Part shown: in pieces, positions 47,980 through 56,838 of the stretch | Numbering within the stretch: position 1 is the stretch's first letter | Layout: the number at the start of each line of letters is the position of its first letter | Source: JALZKA01 sp963786495 | Lineage (GTDB): Bacteria > Actinomycetota > Thermoleophilia > Solirubrobacterales > 70-9 | Assembly (NCBI GenBank): GCA_963786495.1 | Contig: CAWAZL010000004.1 | Span: 1 to 64,000 of the forward strand | Direction of reading: 5' to 3' | DNA length: 64,000 nucleotides | Translations under genes and position numbers: made by a program | Notes under the pieces: generated by a model | Told to the model about the DNA's origin: nothing | What the model saw: only the letters and a program-made list of their open reading frames with translations | Databases searched by the model: none

Positions 47980-49747
47980 CGGTGCCGTCGTCGGCGAGGA
48001 CCGGCAAGCGGAGCCGGCTCAGATAATCAAACGCCGCAGCTCGCGGCCGGTCGCGGTGGTAGACGACGTAGCCGATGCCCTGCGCTCGCAGGTCGGCGGC
48101 GCTGAAGGTCGCCGGAGGATGGGCTTCGCCGGTGGGCCGACCGGCGGGCAGCGGCTGATAGATGGTGGGTTCAGCGTCGGTCTGGAATCCGAGCAGCTGG
48201 TCGTAGACCGGGAGCCGCTGGAGCTGGTCCAGCTTCCGTTGCGGGTAGCGGGGCAGAACGCCGTTGACCATCGGCTTGCCGTGCCCGGTGGCGTAGTGGA
48301 GGAAGACGGAATGGTCCCCGTCCCACTCGCCGTAGTTGCCGTAGCCGGTGTGCCATTGGAGCGGGATCTCGAGGACGGCACCCCGGCCCGGGTCGGCCGC
48401 CAGCGCCCGGTAGGCGGCGGGGACAGCCGCCGGCAGCGTGGTGGTGGTCGACTTCGGCAGCGACTCGGCCAGCATCAGCACGAGAGCGACCGCGGCCAGG
48501 GCGAGGCCCACGGCCCGGTGGCGGCGTTCGATCCGGGTGAGGGCCAGCGCCGCCAGCACCGCCAGCGCCAGCACGGCCACGACGGCGAAGCGCCCCGGAG
48601 CCCGCACGCCGCTGACGATCGGGACCGCCCGCAATGCCAGGTACGGCAGCGGCACGCTGAACGAGCGGAGGAACCGGTGGTAGTTGTCGCCCGTCCACCC
48701 GTTGACCTGCAGGAACGGCCCGAGGGATAGGACGAAGAACGCCCCGAACAGCACCACCCACAGGCCACGCCGGCGCCGCCCACCCCAGACCGCCCCGGCG
48801 GCGGCCAGGGTGAGCAGGGTCCACGTCGGGAAGATCCGGCGCTCGCCCACGGTGGCGTTGTCGACAACGCCGGTGACCATGTCGGGGAGGAAGCGGCGCT
48901 GCTCAGGCGGTGCGATCCACGACACGACGTCGGCCGCGAGGACGTCGGCGCCACCCCAGCCGGGGACGCCGTCGAGTTCGTTGTGCTGGAGGTCGTGGGC
49001 CATGGCCACCAAAAGTGGCAGCGTCAGGACACCGGCCACGGCCACCGCCTGCCCGAGTGCCGTCAACACCGGCCGCGTCAGGGTGTCGCGCCAGCGCCAG
49101 GCGGCGATCAGTACCGCGGCGATGGCCAGGAAGGCGCTGTAGTAACTGTCGCTCCACCAGGCGACGGCGGCCACCACCCCCAAGAGCGCGGCCCGGCCCC
49201 GGGTCGGCCGGTCGTAGAGCCGGAGCAGCGCGAGCAGGCCGAATGGCAGCAGCTCGGTATGATTGAGGTTGAAATGCGCGGCGATGTGATCAAGCCGGTA
49301 GGGGGTGAAAGCGAAGGCGGCGCCGGCCACGAAGGCCGGGCCGGCGGTTGCCCCGACGTGCAACGCCAGGAGATAGGTGCCGAGCGCCGAGAGGACGACA
49401 GCTGACAGCTGGACGAGGTTCGCCGCCACCGCCAGCCCGAGGATCCGTTGCACCGGCCACGACAGCAGGTTGACCGGCGCCAGGATGGTGTCGAAGCCGA
49501 GGTTGGCCCCCAGGGGATGGAAGACCGCTCCGGTGTGGAACGGGTTGTGCCCTCCGAGCAGCCTCCGGGGGAACGACCACATGTTCCACAGGAAGAACGA
49601 CCCGTCGCCGGCGTCGGCCAGGATCCGGGTGGACAGGTTGGCCACCACCGGCCAGTACACGGCCGCGGTCAGAGCCAAGAAACCGATGGTGGCCACCGTG
49701 TGAGGCGAGGCGACGACCCGCCGCCAGTGCTGGCTCGAGTCGCCCAT
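47957..49747 (-). CDS. Large GT-C-like membrane protein
   Basis: An intact 596-residue protein with about 12 helices. The N-terminal signature GDGSFFLWNMWSFPRRLLGG after helix 1 and VFHPLGANLGFDTILAPVNL are features of a widespread family of putative membrane glycosyltransferases with an acidic residue in the first external loop. The C-terminal extracytoplasmic part (about residues 450-596) is soluble and ends GTVIVWKVP. ATG 49747 is used (MGDSSQHWRR); an upstream in-frame ATG at 49831 would overlap the divergent gene's start region. Convergent with the preceding gene, divergent from the next. Confidence 0.72.
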   Translation of the reverse strand: MGDSSQHWRRVVASPHTVATIGFLALTAAVYWPVVANLSTRILADAGDGSFFLWNMWSFPRRLLGGHNPFHTGAVFHPLGANLGFDTILAPVNLLSWPVQRILGLAVAANLVQLSAVVLSALGTYLLALHVGATAGPAFVAGAAFAFTPYRLDHIAAHFNLNHTELLPFGLLALLRLYDRPTRGRAALLGVVAAVAWWSDSYYSAFLAIAAVLIAAWRWRDTLTRPVLTALGQAVAVAGVLTLPLLVAMAHDLQHNELDGVPGWGGADVLAADVVSWIAPPEQRRFLPDMVTGVVDNATVGERRIFPTWTLLTLAAAGAVWGGRRRRGLWVVLFGAFFVLSLGPFLQVNGWTGDNYHRFLRSFSVPLPYLALRAVPIVSGVRAPGRFAVVAVLALAVLAALALTRIERRHRAVGLALAAVALVLMLAESLPKSTTTTLPAAVPAAYRALAADPGRGAVLEIPLQWHTGYGNYGEWDGDHSVFLHYATGHGKPMVNGVLPRYPQRKLDQLQRLPVYDQLLGFQTDAEPTIYQPLPAGRPTGEAHPPATFSAADLRAQGIGYVVYHRDRPRAAAFDYLSRLRLPVLADDGTVIVWKVP

Positions 49748-49804
49748 GGTGCGCCGCAGTGTACCGTCCGTCGGCCGAGGGCCCCGGGATGACAGGATCC
49801 CTGG

Positions 49805-51406
49805 ATGCCCGCCGGGCACACCCCCCATCACTGGCGGTCGGCCGTCATGTTCGCCGGTCTGGCGCTGTTCGCGGCGTGGCTGTGGTTGCTCTACGAGCTG
49901 TCATGGCTGGTCGCGTTCGACTCCGACCACGCCAACACCGTCCTCGCCGGACGCGACCTCATCGGCAACCCACTGCTGCGGGACTGGGTTCTGCCCGGCG
50001 ACCCGTACTGGTTGACCGACCTTCACGTCTTCGGGATCGTCGCCGCGCTGGTGGGCGCAGGCCCGATGACCATGCACGTCGTCCCCGTCCTGTTCGCCGC
50101 CGCCTTCGTGGCCACCGCCTGGTGGGCGCTCGGCCAAGTCGGTCGCGGGGCCGGCCGCTGGATCGGAACAGCGCTCGTGACACTCCTGGTCGGGTTGCCT
50201 CACCCGATCCTGAACCAATACCTCGTCTCCAACCTGCACGTCGCCACCGTCATCGAATGCCTGATCGGCGCCGCCCTTCTCGCCCATCACCCCCGCCGAC
50301 CCGCGTGGTGGATCGGGGTTCTCCTGCTCGCGGCCGCGGTCATCAGCGATCCTTTCGCCGTCACCATCGGCGTTCTTCCAGTGGTGTGCGCCGGCGCCGC
50401 CGCCGGATTCCGGCAGCGCTGCTGGGCACCTTTGATGGCTGCCGGCGCCGCGGCTCTCCTCGCCGGTGGCGCCGCACCCGTCGCTCGTCTCGCGCTGCGG
50501 GCGACCGGAGGTTTCGGACTTGCTCCTACCCTGCCACTCGCTCCGTCGTCCTACCGGCTCGACAACCTCGGAGGCATTCCCGAAACCCTGGGGGCGCTCC
50601 TCGGCGTCGGCCCGGCTAGCGGGCTGTCCGGCACAGCGGCCGCCATCCGCGGCCTCGGAGCCACGCTATTCGTCCTCACGGTCGTCGTCGCGGCCGTCCG
50701 ACTCCTCGCGGCCATGATCAGCGGACCGGGCGATGGGCCGGCGCTTGGCTCATCGTCGGTCGATCCCGGTTGGATCGACGACGTCCTCTTCGCCGGCACC
50801 TTCGGCGGGCTCGCCACGTTCGTCTTCGTCACGCTCCCGCCCCGACACATCGGAAGCGCCCGCTACCTGATCCCGACCCTGCTCTACGGCGCCCTCCTCG
50901 CCGGCCGGCAGATTGCCTGGTTCGCCCCCCGCCTGGCATTCCGCGGCCGGGTCGCAGTGGGGGCAGGCGTCCTCACGCTGGCCCTCGCCTACCTGACGAC
51001 ACCCGTCGCCGCCCTCAACGACCCCGAAGGGACGAACCCCGGGCGGACTCTCGCCCCCTGGCTGGCCGCCAACGGACTGCGCGCCGGCTACGGCCCCTAT
51101 TGGCTCGCGTCGATCGTGACCGTGGAGAGCCGTGGTTCGATCGCCGTCCGACCAGCTGTTGCCGTGGACGGGAAACTCCGCGGCTACCACTACTACTCGA
51201 CGCGCCGATGGTTCACCGGTCCCTCCCGACCCGGGCGCTGGTTCGTCGTGTTCGACCCCGACGATCCGACCTGGGGTGTCGACGAGCAGTCGGCGCGAGC
51301 GACGTTTGGGCAACCGAGCAACACTGTCGACTACGACTTGTACCGGATCCTCATCTGGGACCACGACCTGTCGCCACAACTCGGGCCGCCGTATCGTGAC
51401 CCCTGA
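49805..51406 (+). CDS. Membrane protein with extracytoplasmic C-terminus, GT-C-like
   Basis: An intact 533-residue protein. Helix 1 (FAGLALFAAWLWLLYELSW) is followed by a loop with VAFDSDHANTVLAGRDLIG, again acidic, then about ten helices and a soluble tail (from about residue 430) rich in Tyr, Arg and Trp (RGYHYYSTRRWFTGPSRPGR). Topology fits membrane glycosyltransferases or related envelope proteins. No named family is certain. It starts 58 bases from the divergent gene. Confidence 0.65.
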   Translation: MPAGHTPHHWRSAVMFAGLALFAAWLWLLYELSWLVAFDSDHANTVLAGRDLIGNPLLRDWVLPGDPYWLTDLHVFGIVAALVGAGPMTMHVVPVLFAAAFVATAWWALGQVGRGAGRWIGTALVTLLVGLPHPILNQYLVSNLHVATVIECLIGAALLAHHPRRPAWWIGVLLLAAAVISDPFAVTIGVLPVVCAGAAAGFRQRCWAPLMAAGAAALLAGGAAPVARLALRATGGFGLAPTLPLAPSSYRLDNLGGIPETLGALLGVGPASGLSGTAAAIRGLGATLFVLTVVVAAVRLLAAMISGPGDGPALGSSSVDPGWIDDVLFAGTFGGLATFVFVTLPPRHIGSARYLIPTLLYGALLAGRQIAWFAPRLAFRGRVAVGAGVLTLALAYLTTPVAALNDPEGTNPGRTLAPWLAANGLRAGYGPYWLASIVTVESRGSIAVRPAVAVDGKLRGYHYYSTRRWFTGPSRPGRWFVVFDPDDPTWGVDEQSARATFGQPSNTVDYDLYRILIWDHDLSPQLGPPYRDP

Positions 51407-51490
51407 GCACGCCTTCGTCTGTGACCGGCCGCCGTTCCCTCCCGGTGCTGCGCTGGTACTGGTAGCCGGGCGCGTCGGCCGCGGCGCTCG

Positions 51491-52879
51491 TCAGAGCTTC
51501 TGGGCGAGATGCTCTGCCAGACGGAAACGCGAGCGCCACGATCGTCAGGGTTGGGTTGATCCACCCACCTGTTGGGAAGACGCTGCTCCCGGCGACGAAA
51601 AGGTTCTGGATGTCGTGCACACGGCAGTCGCGGTCGACGACTCCGTCCCCACCCATACGGGTGGTCCCCATGTGATGGTTGGCCCCCCACACGCCGGTGG
51701 GAAAGACCGACGGGTCAGAGACCGGCTCTGGCTTGACGCGACCGAGCCGGAGCCGACCGAGTTCACGCGCCAGCAGGAGCGGGCCGATCGCAACAGTGAG
51801 CCGGTCGATCTCGCTCAGACGCCAGTCAAGGTTGACGACCGGCAGCCCGAGCGCGTCCTTCCGGTTACCGAGGCGGACGCGGCTGTCCGGGCTGGAGCTT
51901 GCTCGCCGACCGTGAAAAGCGTCAGACATGCGTTTCTCGGCAGCACCCCCGGCCGGCTGTCGGCGGGTCTGATCATGGCAGCAAGCTGCAGGATCGCGTG
52001 ATCCCTCTGCGCCCCTTGGCCCACGCGGATGCCCGGTGTCAGCTCATGGCCCTGGTGGGCAAAGCGCTGGTACTCGTGCCACCAGTCGCCGGTCGCCACG
52101 AGCGTGGCGGTGCTGGCGATGAGAAGGTGCTCCATAAAGAATCGGCCGGTGGTGGGAGCAACCCGATCGAGGGCAAGGTCATTACGCTGGGCCGCCAAGA
52201 GAAGGACGCGGGCGTTTTCGATCCCACCGCAGGCCAGAACGAACCATCGGGCTGACACGACGGCGGACGCACCGCCCAGGGCCTCCACTACGACATGGCG
52301 AACAACGCGACCGGCGTCGGCGGCGTGCATCCGGAGCAGATTGGCGTGTAGCACACAGGTGATGCGGTCGGACCGTCGGATCTCGTCTTGGTACTTCTGG
52401 TTGAACCTTGTCGGCGGACTGTGGCGCCAGACGCACGTCTCGAGTGTGTTCAGGGGGAGGGTCCGGGCCCCGGCAGGTAGCCGATACTCGAACGGTCCGA
52501 GATCGAGCACATCGTGCGCCTGCCTCCAGTAGGGCACCAGTTCGTTGCGCTCAATGGGCCAGCCGCTGTGCGGCACCCACGCCCGCGCCTGAAAATCCCA
52601 CTCGTCCAGGGGTCCGCAATAACCCTCCCAGTGGTTGGTTGTGCCACCGAAGTACCGCAGGCGACTGCGCTCCAGCGAGTAGTCATGGCCGACACTCTCT
52701 CCGCCGCTGAGCTCCTGCACCTCGGGCTCCAAGCCCATGCCACCACTCTCGAGTAATACGACGGTGGCGCCGCCGGCGGCCAGTTGTCGGGCCACGGTGA
52801 TGCCCGCCGCCCCGGCACCGATGATGCAGACATCCGCCTCGAATGTCTGTCGACCCACCGCTTCGAGATCGAGGATCAC
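51491..52879 (-). CDS. GMC family oxidoreductase, two frameshifts
   Basis: A glucose-methanol-choline flavoenzyme. N-terminal FAD motif ADVCIIGAGAAGITVARQLA; RLRYFGGTTNHWEGYCGPLD; LACGGIENARVLLLAAQRND; and the catalytic ANHHMGTTRMGGDGVVDRDC and WINPTLTIVALA with the second active-site residues. GTG 52879 has GGGAGG upstream. The stop of the upstream Tat-signal gene overlaps this GTG (GTGA). Frame changes near 51860 and 51525. It lacks its own signal peptide, which fits export together with the small partner. The substrate is probably a sugar or polyol. Confidence 0.88.
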
Positions 52880-53283
52880 GCGCCAGCCTCCCGATCCTTC
52901 AGACAGGCGGCGGCGCAGAAGGCCGCCTCGGTCTCGCTGAGGAGCCAGCCATCGCCGACGACGGTCCGGCCGGCCGCGTACTCGCCGGCGATGACCTGAC
53001 CGAGCTGCTCGATCACCTCTCCTCGCCGAAGCGATGATCTGGCGCCGGTGGTGACCCATGAAATCCGCGGACACGGCGGAAGACGCCCGAGAACGGCCGA
53101 CAGGGTCGCACCATTCTGCGCCACTGAGCAGCGCGACCCGAGTTCCCGGATGGCCAGGTCGTCGAATGGGAGACCCGACCGGATGATCGACTCCCACTCA
53201 ACAGTATGGATTGCCCGGAGGTCCGGGGGCGTGGTCGCGAGAGCGGCCCCGCCGAGGAGGACAAAGAACGCGCGTCTGTTCAT
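52876..53283 (-). CDS. Small Tat-signal protein, probable partner of the GMC oxidoreductase
   Basis: 135 residues with an N-terminal twin-arginine-like signal MNRRAFFVLLGGAALATTP. The rest is a soluble alpha-helical protein with LGQVIAGEYAAGRTVVGDGW and a C-terminal Cys pair (FCAAACLKD). It overlaps the GMC gene by four bases (GTGA). In FAD-dependent sugar dehydrogenases a small Tat-signal gamma subunit carries the GMC catalytic subunit across the membrane; the same role is inferred here. No sequence family was recognised. Confidence 0.65.
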   Translation of the reverse strand: MNRRAFFVLLGGAALATTPPDLRAIHTVEWESIIRSGLPFDDLAIRELGSRCSVAQNGATLSAVLGRLPPCPRISWVTTGARSSLRRGEVIEQLGQVIAGEYAAGRTVVGDGWLLSETEAAFCAAACLKDREAGA

Positions 53284-53381
53284 CGGTGTGCGTGTCCTCC
53301 TCCTACGACCGTTGCGGTCATCGGCGGAGCGTATTCGGCACTCTGTCTATAGTCGCGGAGCCACCGGTTTCGGGCCATCCT

Positions 53382-54972
53382 ATGGTGCCTATGAAGCGCT
53401 TTCTGACTGTGAGGCCGCTGTCGCTCAGCGTTGCGGTACTGGTCGTACCGGGGGTGGTGGCGGTTGTCCGCTGCTCATGGCCACCCGGCGACCCTTCGAC
53501 TTCTTCGGCGACGAGGCGATCCTCGAAGTCGGCCGTTCGGCACGTCGGCGATCAGCTCGTCGGGCCCTACTCCAGGTTCGGGTTCCACCAGCCCGGCCCG
53601 GCCTACTTCTACCTCCAGGCACCTTTCTACTGGTTGACGGGAGCCTCGACAGCGGCGCTGTTCCTCGGGGCCTACTGCATCAACCTGGGTGCCGCGCTGG
53701 GAGCGTCCTCGTCGTCCGACGCTTCCTCGGTGAGCCGACGTGCCCGCTGGGCGGCTCGTGGCCAGGGCGCTCTGCTCCTCGGCCTCACGCCCGGCCTGGT
53801 GGCCGATCCGTGGAACCCCTGCGTGCTGGCGTTGCCCTCTGCTCCTCGCCCTGGCACTGGCGGCGGCCGGCAGTCGGCTCGCCGGCCGCCGCCGGCGCGG
53901 CGCACGGCATTGGCCTCGTACGTCGTCCAGACCCACGTGGCCGCCGCCGCGACGCTCGGGCGGCCTTCACCGCGGCCGCGGTGGCCGCCGCGCTGACCAT
54001 CTCGAGGAACCGACGGCAGTCGCCAGCGAAGCACGGCGGCGCCGCGATCCACCTCCATTCGTAGGCAACACCGGGCCCTGGCGGCCACCGCGGCGCTGCT
54101 CGGCTGATGTGGGCACCGCCGCTGATCGAACAAGCCACCCGTTCCCCCGGGAATCTCACGGACCCTGGCCCGGTTCTTCCGCTCAAGCCATCCTGAGTTC
54201 GACCGAGAGATGGACCACGGTGTCGACCACACCGCCGGTCAGGTGGCGGCACAGTTGACGGTGCTTGCTTTCGGTCACGACGCGAGGCGAAGCCGACCGA
54301 CACCGGCAAGATCCTCCTCGCCTCCTCGGACGGCCGCCGGAATCGGCGGTGGCGGTGGCGGGCTGGCGGCGGCGGCAGACGGTCGTCGCCAGCCTGGGGG
54401 CGATGTCGGTCATCGGCCCGTTGCGGCGGTGTGGTCCGGGACTCGGATCGTGGGCGAGGTCTTCCCCTACCTGCTCCTGTGGACGTGTCCGCTCCTCCTG
54501 CCCGGCACTATAGGCGGCGGGGCCTTGCTCCTGCCCGGTCGGCGGATCGGGCCGGGGCGCGGCGGGCGGCTGGCGCGGCCGTCATCGTCGGGCTCGGCCT
54601 CACCATGGCCATGGCGAAGGAACCGCTTCTGCCGCTACCCGTCAGCGAGGTGGCGGCAGCGGCAAGACTCGCTGAGCCCTGGCTGGCCCACCGTGGGGTA
54701 CGGAGGTTCGGATCCGGATCGCCGACCACGACCGTGGCCGCTGGCCACCGGCGTGGCGGTTCGCCTTGAGAAGGAAGGCTTCATCCCCACCGTCGACCAG
54801 GAGTGGACATTCGCTGTTCGGAGATCACTTCCGCCCCACTGGCCACGAACAGGCTGCGGTGTGGATCGCCGACGTCGGGCGCCTCCCGCCTACCGCAACG
54901 TCCTCCACACCGCTGGGTGTCGTGGGCGAGGCATCGGTGTGGGCCAGTTCCTCCGTCTTCGAAACGCCCTGA
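53382..54972 (+). CDS. Multi-pass membrane protein (GT-C-like), badly frameshifted
   Basis: The start reads MVPMKRFLTVRPLSLSVAVL then FFGDEAILEVG in a shifted frame, giving the acidic first loop, and RHVGDQLVGPYSRFGFHQPG, APFYWLTGASTAALFLGAY and LLLGLTPGLVADPWNPCVLA. The C-terminal soluble end can be followed as LEKEGFIPTVDQEWTF then LFGDHFRPTGHEQAAVW and VFETP. This is the pattern of actinobacterial GT-C-like envelope proteins. At least six frame changes occur, so the middle (about 54,000-54,720) is not reliably readable. Confidence 0.55.
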
Positions 54973-55103
54973 CCTCAACGTTTCCTGAGAACGCCACCGC
55001 GCATAAGCCGCCTTCGCGGTGGTCGAGCCTCGTAGCATTTAGCCGCACACATTGACCTGTCGCTGGTGGCGCACGCGGCCGCCGGCTGTGCTGAAGGGGG
55101 CCC

Positions 55104-56647
55104 ATGGCGGTCGAAGAGCCCAACACCACCGACGTCGTCGTGATCGGCGCGGGCCCGGCCGGGCTCACCGCCGCCTACAAGCTCGGCCAGCGGGGCCAGA
55201 CCTGCACCGTGTTCGAGGCCGACGACGTGGTGGGCGGCATCAGCCGCACGGTCGAGCGGGACGGCTGGCGGTTCGACATCGGCGGCCACCGCTTCTTCAC
55301 CAAGGTCACCGAGGTCGAGGACTTCTGGCACGAGATCCTGCCCGCAGGGCGACTTCCTCATGCGCCCCCGGATGAGCCGGATCTACTACAACAACAAGTT
55401 CTTCGACTACCCCCTCAAGGCCGGCAACGCCCTCGGCAACCTCGGGATCATCGAGGCCGCTCCGGTGCGTGCTGTCCTACCTGTGGGCCCGCATCCGGCC
55501 CCCGAAGGACCAGTCGAACTTCGAGGGCTGGGTGGCCGCCCGCTTCGGCTGGCGCCTCTACCGGATCTTCTTCAAGACCTACACCGAGAAGGTCTGGGGC
55601 GTCCCGGCCACCGAGATCCAGGCCGACTGGGCGGCGCAACGGATCAAGAACCTGTCGCTGTTCAAGGCCGTCATGAACGCCCTCCTGCCGAAGCGGAACC
55701 AGAAGGACATCACCTCCCTCATCGAGGAGTTCCAGTACCCGAAGTACGGGCCGGGGATGATGTGGGAGGTCTGCACGCGAGAAGGTCGAGGCGCAGGGCT
55801 CCAAGGTCGTGATGGAGACCCGCATCACCGCCATCCAGCACACCGGACGGCCAGGCCACCTCGGTGGTCGTCGAGTCGGAAGGCGGCCAGACCGAGCACC
55901 CCTGCACGCCACGTGATCTCCTCGATGCCCATCTCGGCGCTGGTCATGGCCATGGACCCGCCGGCCCCGGCCGAGGTGCAGGCCGCGGCCAAGGGCCTCG
56001 GCTACCGCGACTTCCTCACCGTGGCCCTGGTGGTGCCCGAGAGCGCCGGGTTCCCCGACAACTGGATCTACGTCCACTCCCCCGAGGTGCGCCTCGGCCG
56101 GATCCAGAACTTCGGCTCCTGGTCGCCCTACCTGGTGAAGGAAGGCCGCACCTGCCTCGGCCTCGAGTACTTCGTCTTCGAGGGCGACGACCTCTGGGCC
56201 TCCGACGACGCCGACCTCGTCGAGCTCGGCAAGCGGGAGCTGGAGAAGATCGGGCTGGTCGAAGGCCGCCGACGTCGAGGCCGGCTACGTCGTGCGGATG
56301 CCCAAGGCCTATCCCGTCTACGACGAGACCTACAAGGCCAACGTCGACACCATGCGGGCCTGGCTCGACAGCCAACGTGCCCAACGTCTATCCCGTCGGC
56401 CGCAACGGCATGCACCGCTACAACAACCAGGACCACTCGATGTACACGGCCATGCTCTCGGTGGAGAACATCTTCGGCGCCAGCCACGACATCTGGAACG
56501 TCAACGTCGAAGAGGAGTACCACGAGGAGAAGTCCGTCGACGTGCGTGACGGCCGAGCACGGTACCGGCCGGGCCGCCCCCATCACGCCCCGCCGTCAGC
56601 CGGCCGAGGTCGTCATCCCCGACGAAGCCGAGGTCGACGCCGGCTGA
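55104..56647 (+). CDS. FAD-dependent UDP-galactopyranose mutase-like protein, frameshifted
   Basis: A Rossmann-fold flavoprotein: DVVVIGAGPAGLTAAYKLGQ, VFEADDVVGGISRTVERDGW, RFDIGGHRFFTK, then TYTEKVWGVPATEIQADWAA and the C-terminal second FAD-site segment VPNVYPVGRNGMHRYNNQDH. This is the UGM/protoporphyrinogen-oxidase-like family often found in envelope glycan clusters; a galactofuranose-related or lipid-linked sugar role is inferred. ATG 55104 follows AAGGGGG. Frame changes fall near 55352, 55465, 55780, 55850, 55900, 56265, 56373 and 56550. Confidence 0.8.
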
Positions 56648-56838
56648 AACCAAACATTCGGGTGTCGGCCGGAATACGCTCACCGGGACATGGCAGGTGG
56701 ACCGGCCCTCGGTGCTGAGCCCGACCGTCTCAGCCGACGCGCCCTCGTTCCTCTCCTCGTCGGGAGTGCCATCAGACCCCCCTTCCTCGAGCAGCGCAGA
56801 GTCCTGGAACGCCCCGGGCGCCTCGTCGTCGAACAGCG
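56648..56838. other. Intergenic region
   Basis: No gene was recognised in this 191-base gap between the mutase-like gene and the large membrane protein. Codons in several frames are open but lack protein-like patterns. It probably includes a promoter for the following gene. Confidence 0.4.
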
